Assembly: GCA_030432695.1 (NCBI GenBank)
Contig: JAUILN010000007.1
Span: 310,001 to 374,000 of the forward strand
Direction: 5' to 3'
DNA from: a bacterium
GTDB lineage: Bacteria > Planctomycetota > UBA1135 > UBA2386
DNA: 64,000 nt
Below the pieces are notes generated by a model that saw only the letters and a program-made list of their open reading frames with translations, searched no databases and was not told the origin of the DNA. Shown here in pieces: positions 26,276 to 34,639 of the stretch. Position numbers and translations under genes: made by a program. Within the stretch, counting starts at the first letter, position 1, and every line of letters starts with the position of its first letter.

Positions 26276-29056
26276 TTAGAATACCGTCCCGACCCATTCG
26301 TCTTGAGAGAGGGCGGTCGACCACATGCGGCATGACCCATCATACGACCCAGAAATAATCTTGTCGCCGACGATATCCATCCACCACGACCAGTGAGTCG
26401 AATCCCCCTCAAGGTAGATCAGCTCCGTCAATGGGGCGCGGTGGCCAAATAGCTGCGTCGACCGATCGGAGGACCGCTCGGCGTAGAACTCCGCAACGAC
26501 AGATTCAACCTCCCACATGAAGCTACCGCATCCCTCTAGTTCATAATGATAGTACGGCCCGGCCAGTCTCGGGAGCCGAAGAGTCTCGCGCCGAATCTCC
26601 TCGCCGGAGAACTCATCAACATACACGAGCGAGTCGCCCGACTGATGCTCCGCGCAGAATGAACTCCGCGGCGGAACGAACGCCCACCCAGCAGTGAGGT
26701 AGCCGGGAAGATCCCGCTTGATCTCTAATGACCACTCGGCCGCGCCCCATTCGCTGGCGTCCTCAACCAGAGCCAACAAAGCAACGCCGTGATCGTCAAC
26801 ACTGCCCTCGTACGATACTGCCAAGACCTGAAATGCCGAGGATGTTAACTCATCGTAGTATTTGTCTAGCCCGTTCTTGAATTCCACATGCGCTATCTTG
26901 GAGCCCACTAGCCTATCTTGCCACACCAAGTGCATGTCGCGGGTTCGCATTACTCCAAGAACTCCATCTTCGAGTTCTGCCACAATTGCCCCGCCACCCG
27001 GACTGACAGCGGCCGGCCGGATCTTGCCTATATCCAGATTCCTACGAGATACCTCGAGCCCTCCTGGGAACTCCCATCGAACAAAGGCCTCTGAAGTGGC
27101 CACGACGAGACCATTCTGAGGCTCCCCGAACATGTCGTCAGCCGAAGTGAACCGCGCATCCACCAAATACAGAGCCATGGACGAACCATCGCGAGACCCG
27201 CCGTCTGCCTGCAACGGCCCCGCGATCAAGCGCCCGTCGCGTGCATCCCAAACCCTGACCCGCCCGCGCCGATCCACAGAGGCGATCCGCTCCTCCTTCT
27301 CGTCGAACACCACCTTCTGAACCGGAGCCCCGTGCGGCAGGGTCGCGATCTGCTCAGCAGAACTGACATCCCACACGATCGCGGTTCCATCCCAGCTCGC
27401 CGTCACCATCCTTCCGGACTTGGCGCCTACCGCAAGGTCGACGACCGCATCGGTATGCCCGGCGTAGGTCAGCAACGATGTATCAAGACGGGCCCGCAGC
27501 AGATCCCATTCGAACCCGCGATACTCCTTCGGCGCGCGCTCCAAGGCCTGCAATGCCTCGCCCGTCTCCTGACGACTGATTGCTTCCTGTGTCGCTGCCA
27601 GACTCGCCGCGTACAGATGCCGCCGCGCCTCCGCACCCCGCTCCTGCGCCGTCGCCTCCCCTTCTCGCGCCTCCTCCGCAAAGTGTAGAGACAGCGCGAT
27701 CCCCCCCGCCAGCGCGATCAACAGTCCCAGCAACGCGCCCGCCAGTGCCCGATTCCTCCGCACCCAATTGCGCGTCTCGGCCCAGACCCCCGTCGCATGC
27801 GCTGACACCGTCCGCTGCTCCAGATACGCCCCCAGATCCCTCGCCAACGACCCCACATCCGGATACCTCCCCGCCGGATCCCGCGCCATCGCCCGCTCGC
27901 AGATCGATACCAGCTCCGCAGGAGCCCGCGGCGCACCCTGCAGCACCGGCGCCGGCGGGCCCTCCAGGATGCGCAGCACCACATGCCCGGCGAGCATCAT
28001 GTTGTCCGGGGTGAGGTATGGCGGATGTCCGACCAGCAGCTCGTAGAGCATCGCGCCGAAGGCGTACACGTCGCTACGCGCATCCACGGCCTCGAGATCT
28101 CCGCGTGCCTGCTCGGGCGCCATGTAGGCGGGCGTGCCGACGGCGCTGCCTTCGGCGGTGAGCAATGGTGAATCGGGGGTGCCCTGGCGCTCGGCGGCGC
28201 GCACCGAGCGGATGGCGCTGTAGTGCTCGGCGGCACGTTGCTCGCCATGCACCGCGGCGTGCATGCGCGCGAGGCCCCAGTCCATCACGTGCACCTCGCC
28301 GTGGCGGCCGACCATGATGTTGGCGGGCTTGAGGTCGCGGTGGATCACGCCCTTCTCGTGCGCGTAGCCCACCGCCTCGCAGGCCTTGGCGAGGATGCGC
28401 AGCAGGCTGTCGAGGGTCAGGGCGGGATCACCGCGGCGGTAGCGCTCGAAGACCTTGCCGAGGTCGTCGCCGCGCACGAGGCGCATGGTGAAGAAGGCGC
28501 GGCCGCTCTTGTCGGTGCCGAGTTCGTGGACTGGCACGATGCCCGGGTGGTCGAGCTGGCTGGCAATGCGGGCCTCGTCGACGAAGCGGGCCACGGTCTG
28601 GGCATCGACCGGCGGGGTATCGCCACGCGGCCGCCGTTCGCCGCGGCCGAGGACGATCTTCATCGCCAGGGGACGCTGCAGTTGGCGATCCCAGACCCGC
28701 AGGATGATGCCGCCACCACCCTGGCCGAGAACGCCGCGGAATCCGTAGCGGCGGCCCTGCTCCAGATCGAGGCCGAGGCTGTGGAGGAACTCCGGGTCGC
28801 GCGAGTCGCGGTCTGCCTCTACGACCGCCGGAGGAGCAGACAGCGGCTCGACACCCACCGACGAGAGTTGACCCGGCACGACCTGGTCGAGGATCGGCGC
28901 GAAGTAGCGCCAGTCTGCGTGCAGCTCCCCGAGTTCCGTCGCGCACTCGGGGTGGGCTGCGAGGAGATCTTCGAACTCGGGCGCTGCCCCGTCCTCTGCG
29001 GCGGCAGCCCAGTCGGCGAACAGGTGGACGGGGTCAGACGGTTCGCGGTCGGTCAT
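26276..29056 (-). CDS. Hanks-type Ser/Thr kinase with transmembrane segment and WD40 repeats, ending at an in-frame stop
   Basis: 926 residues. Kinase domain at about 104-415: GQGGGGIILRV loop, K133 (MKIV), HRDLKPAN at 239-246, DWG at 259-261 instead of DFG, and MAPEQARG. Hydrophobic span at about 437-456. WD40 repeats start near 530 (HTDAVVDLAVGAKSGRMV, SWDGTAIVWDV) and are still running when the frame stops at 26276, 49 bases before the next ATG in the same frame. With readthrough the product would be 1271 residues, a usual length for planctomycete kinase-WD40 proteins. The first half has normal high GC; from about 27.4 kb downward codon usage becomes AT-richer. TATCCT at 29101-29106 may be its -10. 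Confidence 0.88.
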   Translation of the reverse strand: MTDREPSDPVHLFADWAAAAEDGAAPEFEDLLAAHPECATELGELHADWRYFAPILDQVVPGQLSSVGVEPLSAPPAVVEADRDSRDPEFLHSLGLDLEQGRRYGFRGVLGQGGGGIILRVWDRQLQRPLAMKIVLGRGERRPRGDTPPVDAQTVARFVDEARIASQLDHPGIVPVHELGTDKSGRAFFTMRLVRGDDLGKVFERYRRGDPALTLDSLLRILAKACEAVGYAHEKGVIHRDLKPANIMVGRHGEVHVMDWGLARMHAAVHGEQRAAEHYSAIRSVRAAERQGTPDSPLLTAEGSAVGTPAYMAPEQARGDLEAVDARSDVYAFGAMLYELLVGHPPYLTPDNMMLAGHVVLRILEGPPAPVLQGAPRAPAELVSICERAMARDPAGRYPDVGSLARDLGAYLEQRTVSAHATGVWAETRNWVRRNRALAGALLGLLIALAGGIALSLHFAEEAREGEATAQERGAEARRHLYAASLAATQEAISRQETGEALQALERAPKEYRGFEWDLLRARLDTSLLTYAGHTDAVVDLAVGAKSGRMVTASWDGTAIVWDVSSAEQIATLPHGAPVQKVVFDEKEERIASVDRRGRVRVWDARDGRLIAGPLQADGGSRDGSSMALYLVDARFTSADDMFGEPQNGLVVATSEAFVRWEFPGGLEVSRRNLDIGKIRPAAVSPGGGAIVAELEDGVLGVMRTRDMHLVWQDRLVGSKIAHVEFKNGLDKYYDELTSSAFQVLAVSYEGSVDDHGVALLALVEDASEWGAAEWSLEIKRDLPGYLTAGWAFVPPRSSFCAEHQSGDSLVYVDEFSGEEIRRETLRLPRLAGPYYHYELEGCGSFMWEVESVVAEFYAERSSDRSTQLFGHRAPLTELIYLEGDSTHWSWWMDIVGDKIISGSYDGSCRMWSTALSQDEWVGTVF

Positions 29057-29100
29057 GGCTGGCAGTGCACGGGTCTCCGGGGCTCGTCCCCCGGTCGGGC

Positions 29101-29106
29101 AGGATA
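29101..29106 (-). promoter_or_regulatory. Candidate -10 element TATCCT for the kinase-WD40 gene
   Basis: Minus-strand TATCCT, 44 bases upstream of the ATG at 29056. Same hexamer as upstream of darT. Confidence 0.35.
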
Positions 29107-29297
29107 CTCACGGGACGATCCGAGCAATGCCGGCGAGGCCAGGCCCATGAGCCTGGGGCGCCCCGGCGTGCCGCTCGGTCCGCCCTCCAGACGAGAAGGC
29201 CCTCGGATCGTCACGCACGATTCCGACGGATCCTGCCGCTCGCCGGAAAATGGCGTCCACGCCGGTAAGCGCCCCCCACCCCCCACCAAGCGGGGGC

Positions 29298-29825
29298 ATG
29301 ACCACGACCGCGACCCCCTCCTCCCCCGCCACCCTCGAGACGATCCACGAGCGGACCGACTGCCACTGCTCCTTCAACGTGATGCCGGATCGGCCGGTGG
29401 AGGAGACGCTGCACATCCGCGAATACCGGGTGGGTGACCGCTACGTGGAGGCGCACTTCGACCGGAGCTACCGGAGTTCGATGGCGGCGAGCCCGAGCCA
29501 CCTGATCTTCCTGACGGCGCTCGTGCACACCCAGAAGATGCTCTACCTCGGCCTGTGCCGGGAGTTCGGGTTCGACTACGACCCCGAGGGCGCGGAGGCA
29601 TTCAAGATGTGGCCGACCAAGATCGACGTGCGCATCCCCGAGCTGATCGCGGCGGAGAACGATCTGGTCCAGCAGCTCTGGATCCACGAAGTGAAGCCGG
29701 TCCGCGACGGCGCGCACCGCGCGAAGATCGAGGTGCGGGTCGGCTCCTTCCGGATCGAGGCGACGGTGCCGGTGTTCATGCTGGAACTCGACCAGCGGAC
29801 GAACGGCGACGAACAGGCGGCCTGA
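29298..29825 (+). CDS. Conserved-looking cytoplasmic protein of unknown function
   Basis: 175 residues from ATG 29298; an in-frame ATG at 29250 would add 16 Pro/Ser-rich residues and cannot be excluded. No signal peptide or membrane span. The body is a compact alpha/beta pattern: YVEAHFDRSYRSSMAASPSH, LIFLTALVHTQKMLYLGLC, then DVRIPELIAAENDLVQQLW and alternating strands KIEVRVGSFRIEATVPVFML. I do not recognise a family. 12 bases separate it from the ICMT-like gene, and the two are probably co-transcribed. Confidence 0.7.
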   Translation: MTTTATPSSPATLETIHERTDCHCSFNVMPDRPVEETLHIREYRVGDRYVEAHFDRSYRSSMAASPSHLIFLTALVHTQKMLYLGLCREFGFDYDPEGAEAFKMWPTKIDVRIPELIAAENDLVQQLWIHEVKPVRDGAHRAKIEVRVGSFRIEATVPVFMLELDQRTNGDEQAA

Positions 29826-29837
29826 GGAGAGAGCCCG

Positions 29838-30428
29838 ATGATCCACGACCTCCTCGGTGCGGCCGGTGTGCTCGCGCTGTGCATCGCCTCGTCCCGCAGC
29901 TACGCGGCCGCGCACCGGCGCCGTGACTATGCATCCGGTGACCGCGAGCCGGTGGCCTCACCGCGCGCCTTCGCCGCGGTCTACCTGTGGATCCGGGTCT
30001 CGACGCCGGTCGTCGGACTCGGCGCCTTCCTCCTCGCCCACCCGGTCTGGTTGGTCGTCACTCGGAGCCCGACGCAGCAGTACCTCGGCCTGCTGATCGC
30101 GGCGCTCGGCTTCGCATTGTTCGTCCGCGCCCGCCACGCGCTCGGCGAGCATTACAGCCCCTGCTACGACGTGCACCTGCCGCACGCGATCGTCCAGACC
30201 GGTCCCTACCGAAGAGTCCGCCACCCGGTCTACACCGCGAACCTGCTGTTGCTCGGCGGCATCGCACTCGCGACGGGCAGCCTGTGGATGGTGCTCGACC
30301 TAGCCGTGCTCGCCGCCTTCTACCTGCGCAGCGCGGTGCTCGAGGAACGGGCGCTGCGCCAGGAGCATCCGGACTACGTCGGCTACATGCTGCGGACCGG
30401 GCGCTTCCTGCCGGCACTCTGGCGATGA
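29838..30428 (+). CDS. Isoprenylcysteine carboxyl methyltransferase (ICMT)-family membrane methyltransferase
   Basis: 196 residues with about five hydrophobic segments. The C-terminal SAM-binding region has ALGEHYSP, GPYRRVRHPVYTANLL and EERALRQEHPDYVGYM, the typical ICMT/PEMT pattern. GAGGAGAG lies just before the ATG. In bacteria these enzymes methylate small membrane-associated acceptors; the substrate here is not evident. The last 86 bases are repeated at 31036-31121, beyond a toxin/antitoxin cassette, so the locus has been rearranged. This copy appears intact. Confidence 0.85.
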   Translation: MIHDLLGAAGVLALCIASSRSYAAAHRRRDYASGDREPVASPRAFAAVYLWIRVSTPVVGLGAFLLAHPVWLVVTRSPTQQYLGLLIAALGFALFVRARHALGEHYSPCYDVHLPHAIVQTGPYRRVRHPVYTANLLLLGGIALATGSLWMVLDLAVLAAFYLRSAVLEERALRQEHPDYVGYMLRTGRFLPALWR

Positions 30429-30453
30429 CGCCACGGCGCCGCGCGCGAGGTCC

Positions 30454-30798
30454 TCAGTCGTCGTCCGAGCATATCTCCAACAACTCGGCGTCCGGGTCAC
30501 CCAGGAACAGACGGACTCGCTCCGTTGCCGAGGTCAGAATCTGGCAGAGCTTCGCGGTCGTCCGATTCCCGACCCTCAGCCAGATCACCTTGGGCGGCGC
30601 CGAACGAAGGCCGACCAGATCGGCGAAGTCGGCGTCCTTCGTGACGATGGCCAAGCCCTGGCGCGCCGCATACTCCCACAGCCGATGGTCTTCGCCGGCA
30701 CCGAGCCCGACGTCATGGACGTGCCGACACCCGGGGAACGCCGACTCGAGCTGCCTCGCCAGACGCGGCGGCAGATTCTCGTCGAACCTCAGACTCAC
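30454..30798 (-). CDS. DUF5615-family PIN-like toxin candidate
   Basis: 114 residues. RFDENLPPRLARQL at the N-terminus (D6, N8) and GLAIVTKDADFADL (D55, D57) give the acidic residues of the Mut7-C/PIN-like nuclease fold typical of DUF5615. It is translated directly after the DUF433 gene with a 4-base overlap, the usual antitoxin-toxin order for this pair. Likely an RNase-type toxin held in check by the DUF433 partner; activity is inferred from the family. The protein appears complete. Confidence 0.88.
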   Translation of the reverse strand: MSLRFDENLPPRLARQLESAFPGCRHVHDVGLGAGEDHRLWEYAARQGLAIVTKDADFADLVGLRSAPPKVIWLRVGNRTTAKLCQILTSATERVRLFLGDPDAELLEICSDDD

Positions 30799-31019
30799 GC
30801 GCGGATCACCCGAGTCCGGTCACTGCGATCGGCGGCGAAGCTCAGGCAGGCGAGGACGTCCTCGCGCGTCAGAAAGGGAAAGTCGACGAGGATCTCGTCG
30901 ATCGTCATCCCGGCAGCGAGGTAGGACAACACGTCGTGGACGGTGATCCGCAGACCGCGGATACAGGGCTTGCCACCACGCTTGCCGGGTTCGACGGTGA
31001 TGATCCGAGAGTAGTCCAC
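30795..31019 (-). CDS. DUF433-family antitoxin
   Basis: 74 residues starting at GTG 31019. SRIITVEPGKRGGKPCIRGLRITV and VLSYLAAGMTIDEILVDFPFLTREDV are the hallmark DUF433 phrases; the C-terminal part is a helix-turn-helix-like unit. It probably binds the DUF5615 toxin and may repress the operon. Transcribed opposite to the flanking methyltransferase gene and kinase gene. The start codon is 17 bases from the duplicated ICMT remnant. Confidence 0.88.
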   Translation of the reverse strand: MDYSRIITVEPGKRGGKPCIRGLRITVHDVLSYLAAGMTIDEILVDFPFLTREDVLACLSFAADRSDRTRVIRA

Positions 31020-31035
31020 GGAGCGGAGCCTACCC

Positions 31036-31121
31036 GAACGCGCGCTGCGCCTGGAGCACCCGGACTACGCCGGCTACATGCTGCGGACCGGGCGCTTGCT
31101 GCCCGCACTCCGGGGATGACG
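31036..31121 (+). pseudogene. Duplicated 3' remnant of the ICMT-like gene
   Basis: These 86 bases match 30345-30430 with 8 mismatches and no gaps (about 91% identity by hand count), including the stop codon. In frame they read ERALRLEHPDYAGYMLRTGR and then LLPALRG-stop, against ERALRQEHPDYVGYMLRTGR with FLPALWR-stop in the intact gene. No upstream methyltransferase sequence is present; the DUF433/DUF5615 cassette occupies the space between the copies. Confidence 0.9.
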
Positions 31122-31141
31122 CTCGGCGTCGTGCGGGCACA

Positions 31142-33802
31142 ATGGCGCGGATGCCGCAGGGCACGCCCGAGGATCCGCACCCTTCGCTCCCACCGCCGTT
31201 GGTGGAGGAACTGGCACGCGCACGGTTCCGGTCGGTCGATCCGGCCGCCGCGGTCGAGGAGCTGTGTCGCGCGCATCCCGAGCATGAGGGAGCGCTGCGG
31301 GCCGCGCTCCGCGAGCTGGCCGACGACGAGGCGACCCGCGTCACGCACGGCGCCGCCCCGGTCGGCGGGGGACCCGACCACCCGACCCACGTCGGCCCTT
31401 ACCGCATCAGCGCGGTGCTTGGTGAGGGCGGAATGGGCACGGTCTACCGCGCCGAACAGGAGCAGCCCGTCCGCCGCACTGTGGCCCTGAAGGTCATCAA
31501 GCCCGGCATGGACAGCCGCGAGATCCTGGCACGCTTCGGCCTGGAACGGCGGGCGCTCGCGGCGATGAACCACTCCAACATCGCGCGGATCTTCGACGCC
31601 GGCACCTCCGAGCGCGGACGGCCTTTCTTTGTGATGGAGTTCGTCGACGGCATGCCGATCACGAGCTGGTGCGAGCATCGACACCTTCCGCTCCGCGAGC
31701 GCATCGAGCTGTTCCGCGAGGTGTGCGCGGGCGTCCAGCACGCGCACCAGAAGGGCGTGATCCACCGCGACCTCAAGCCGGGCAACATCCTGGTCACGCT
31801 GGAGAGCGACCGCCCGGTGCCGAAGATCCTCGACTTCGGACTCGCCAAGGCCACCGCGGCAGACGACCTCGCGCCGTCGCTGCTGACCCATCACGAGGTG
31901 CGGATGGGAACGCCGGAGTACATGGCTCCGGAACAGGCGATGCGCCGGGCCGACCAGGTGCTCGACACCCGGGCCGACGTCTACTCGCTCGGGGTGGTGC
32001 TCTACGAACTGCTGACGGGCGTGTTGCCGTTCGATGGCCATGCGCTGCACGCAGAGGGTTGGAGCAGCGTGCAGCAGGTCCTGTCGGAGGTCGAACCGCC
32101 ACGGCCGAGCGCGCGGTTGGCGCGCGGGGCCGGCACGACCACCGTGGCGTGCGAGGTCCGCGGCGACCTGGACTGGATCGTCATGAAGGCGATGTCCAAG
32201 GAGCCTGAGCGTCGTTACGAGTCGGCCGACGCGCTGGCGGAGGACCTGCGCCGCCACCTCCACCATGAACCGGTGGTGGCCGGCCCACCGAGCGCGCTCT
32301 ATCGGCTCGGGAAGTTCGCGCGTCGCTACCGGGGCCAGCTGGTCGCTGGTATCACCGTGCTGGTCACCGCATTGGTGGGCGCCGGACTGGCTACCGGATA
32401 TGCGCTCGAGGCCGAGGGATTGGCGAAGGAACGTGCCGAGACGATCGACTTCCTGTCGCTGGCACTCGAAGCGCGACGCCTCGTCGAGTCGGTCGACGGG
32501 CTGTTTCCGGAACGACCCGAGCGTGTGCCGGCAATGCGGGACTGGCTGCAGGCAGCGGCTCGGGTCTCCTCGTATCGCTTTGGCGATATCGTATGGAAGC
32601 GCACCGGCGCGGAGGACGATCCCGGCTACGACCCGTTTCTCGAGGCAATCGGCGAACGTCTGGAGCAAGACCGAACGCGGATCGCCGAGCAGACTCCTCG
32701 CGTGACGCGCAGCGAGCGCTTCGCGTCGCAGCTCGAAGACGTGACGTTCTCTCATCCGCAGGCGGTGGCCACGTGGGAAGAGGCACGCCAGGCGATCGCC
32801 GCAGCGGACGGAGTCAACGCAAGCGAACTCTACGCCGATTGCGACGTTCCGTTGCGCCCCGATCAGGTGCTCGGCCTCGTCCCGCTTGGTCCGAATCCAA
32901 AGACTCTGCTCTGGGAGTTCTACGACCTCCGCAGCGCGTGGGATGGCAAGAGCCCGCTCGAGAGCATCCCGATCCCGAGCCACGACAGCGAGGGCCGTAT
33001 CGACGTCCGGGCCGACACCGGCATCGTGTTCGTGCTGCTGCCCGGTGGGACGTGCATGGTCGGAAGCCAGGCCAATGTGCCGTGGGTGCACGGCTTCGAC
33101 ATCCTCAGACAGCCCAACGAGCGCCTCCACAGAGTCGAACTCGCGCCCTTCTTTTTGGCGCGCCACGAACTGACGCAAGGCCAATGGTCCAGACTCGCGA
33201 CAGGGACGAGCGTCGACGAGGACCCGAGCATGTACGGGTACGGACATGAGATCGAACGTCCGGACGGTTCGCTGATGAGTCTCGTCGATCGCCGACATCC
33301 CGTCGAGCAGGTGTCGTGGCTCGATTGCCGAGCGCTCCTTGGTCGCCACCGCATGACGATGCCGACGGAAGCACAGTGGGAGTATGCATGCCGCGCAGGA
33401 ACCGGCACGCCATGGGTCGTTGCCCGCGAAGAACTGGTCCACTACGCCAATCTGGCCGACGCGACCTTTGCAGATGCGGTCCGGGCCCCGAACGCCGAAG
33501 TGTGGCGCGACCATCACCTGATCCACGCGCCGGCTGGGTCGTTCCGCGCCAGCCCTTTTGGCTTACACGACATGCACGGCAACGTCTCGGAGTGGTGCCA
33601 CGACTCATTCCACAAGATCTTCGGCGGTGAGCGTGATGGCGATGGTTTGCGCATGACGCCCGAGAGCAAGAATCGGGTCACCCGCGGAGGATCCTTCACT
33701 TCGGCGTCACCCGTCGCCCGGTCGTCCTGCAGGTCCTACGAATCCGAGGCCTCGATGAACGCCAGTCTGGGCGTACGCGCGGCCCGACTGCTCGCTCGAT
33801 GA
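31142..33802 (+). CDS. Hanks-type Ser/Thr kinase fused to a SUMF1/FGE-like domain
   Basis: 886 residues. The N-terminal helical region with ELCRAHPEHEGALRAAL is usual in planctomycete kinases. Kinase domain at about 87-372: LGEGGMGTVY, K117, HRDLKPGN at 208-215, DFG at 231-233, MAPEQ. Hydrophobic span at about 400-420. After a 200-residue linker comes a SUMF1-like domain (about 640-886): FVLLPGGTCMVGS, ARHELTQGQWSRLA, MPTEAQWEYACRAGTG, GLHDMHGNVSEWCHD and RVTRGGSF. The paired Cys of true formylglycine-generating enzymes are absent near the end (only one, in RSSCRSY), so this is more likely an extracytoplasmic ligand-binding sensor. Starts 20 bases after the ICMT remnant; an ECF gene follows at 100 bases. 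Confidence 0.92.
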   Translation: MARMPQGTPEDPHPSLPPPLVEELARARFRSVDPAAAVEELCRAHPEHEGALRAALRELADDEATRVTHGAAPVGGGPDHPTHVGPYRISAVLGEGGMGTVYRAEQEQPVRRTVALKVIKPGMDSREILARFGLERRALAAMNHSNIARIFDAGTSERGRPFFVMEFVDGMPITSWCEHRHLPLRERIELFREVCAGVQHAHQKGVIHRDLKPGNILVTLESDRPVPKILDFGLAKATAADDLAPSLLTHHEVRMGTPEYMAPEQAMRRADQVLDTRADVYSLGVVLYELLTGVLPFDGHALHAEGWSSVQQVLSEVEPPRPSARLARGAGTTTVACEVRGDLDWIVMKAMSKEPERRYESADALAEDLRRHLHHEPVVAGPPSALYRLGKFARRYRGQLVAGITVLVTALVGAGLATGYALEAEGLAKERAETIDFLSLALEARRLVESVDGLFPERPERVPAMRDWLQAAARVSSYRFGDIVWKRTGAEDDPGYDPFLEAIGERLEQDRTRIAEQTPRVTRSERFASQLEDVTFSHPQAVATWEEARQAIAAADGVNASELYADCDVPLRPDQVLGLVPLGPNPKTLLWEFYDLRSAWDGKSPLESIPIPSHDSEGRIDVRADTGIVFVLLPGGTCMVGSQANVPWVHGFDILRQPNERLHRVELAPFFLARHELTQGQWSRLATGTSVDEDPSMYGYGHEIERPDGSLMSLVDRRHPVEQVSWLDCRALLGRHRMTMPTEAQWEYACRAGTGTPWVVAREELVHYANLADATFADAVRAPNAEVWRDHHLIHAPAGSFRASPFGLHDMHGNVSEWCHDSFHKIFGGERDGDGLRMTPESKNRVTRGGSFTSASPVARSSCRSYESEASMNASLGVRAARLLAR

Positions 33803-33808
33803 GTCGAC

Positions 33809-33818
33809 TGGCGCCAGG
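33809..33818. repeat. Short TGGCGCCAGG element
   Basis: TGGCGCCAGG repeats the core of the hairpin loop at 5937-5946, again just downstream of a stop codon (33802). Possibly a degraded copy of the same dispersed element. Confidence 0.25.
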
Positions 33819-33902
33819 TCCGCGTCTATCGTCCGGGAACTCGAAAAGAGGGACCGCCGAACTCCGAGATCGCGGCCGCCATCCGCCACACTCCGCCGCC
33901 CC

Positions 33903-34616
33903 ATGGAAGAGCAACCGACACCCTCGCTCGTCACCCGCTGGTCGATGCTCGAACAGCTCAGCGATACCCGCGCCGACGAGGCCTGGCGGTGGTTCATCGA
34001 CCGCTACCGGCCGTTTGCACGCGGCGTGCTCGGCAAGCTCCTGCGCGCCCGTGGCCGAGGCAGTGAACTCGAGACGGTGCTCGACGAGTGCTGGACCTAC
34101 CTGTTCTCCAGCGACGTGTTCCGCCGCGCGGAACGGGGCCGTCGCTTTCGCAGCTTCCTGGCGGGGACGCTGCGCAACTTCGGGCGCGACTACTGCCGCA
34201 GGAACCAGCACGGCCAGGCGCCCGACGAGGGCCAGGAGTTCGAACCCGGCGCAATGGACCCGCTGCCGGAGAACGAGGAGCTGGCGCTGTTCGCCCACCA
34301 GGTCCTGCACCTGGCCCTGAAGCAGCTCGAGAACAGCCATCCGGCGAACGCCCAGGCAGTGCGCTGGTTCTACGGCGTGGACCAGGGCGACCTGACCACG
34401 CTTCGAGAACCGCTCAGCGTGACGGAGATCGCCGTGCGCCTCGACATCAAGCCGAACGCGGTGAATCAGGTCCTGCACAAGGCGCGCAGGCGGCTTCGTG
34501 CACGGATCGAGGCCGAACTCCGAGACACCGTCGCCGACGACGCGGACATCGAGGACGAGGTGCGGATGATCCTCGACGCGCTCGGTGCCGACGCTCCGGG
34601 GCTGACCGCGGGCTGA
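33903..34616 (+). CDS. RNA polymerase ECF-type sigma factor
   Basis: 237 residues. Region 2: SLVTRWSMLEQL, WRWFIDRYRPFARGVL and RRFRSFLAGTLRNFGRDYCRR. Region 4: LSVTEIAVRLDIKPNAVNQVL with KARRRLRARIEAEL. It is unlike the other ECF factors here: the region 2/4 linker is longer, and the spacing suggests a separate ECF group. Located 100 bases after the kinase-SUMF1 gene in the same direction, it is probably that kinase's partner. Followed by a convergent secreted-protein gene after 23 bases. Confidence 0.85.
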   Translation: MEEQPTPSLVTRWSMLEQLSDTRADEAWRWFIDRYRPFARGVLGKLLRARGRGSELETVLDECWTYLFSSDVFRRAERGRRFRSFLAGTLRNFGRDYCRRNQHGQAPDEGQEFEPGAMDPLPENEELALFAHQVLHLALKQLENSHPANAQAVRWFYGVDQGDLTTLREPLSVTEIAVRLDIKPNAVNQVLHKARRRLRARIEAELRDTVADDADIEDEVRMILDALGADAPGLTAG

Positions 34617-34639
34617 CGCGGACGCGGCGCGACCCCCGA

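Noticed and set aside
30795..33526. Long minus-strand open frame overlapping the DUF433 gene and the kinase-SUMF1 gene
   Set aside because: Antisense to the kinase and built of frame-shadow sequence; only its DUF433 end in a different frame is real.
31142..33802. SUMF1 domain as a true formylglycine-generating enzyme
   Set aside because: The second catalytic Cys is missing and the domain is fused behind a kinase and membrane span.
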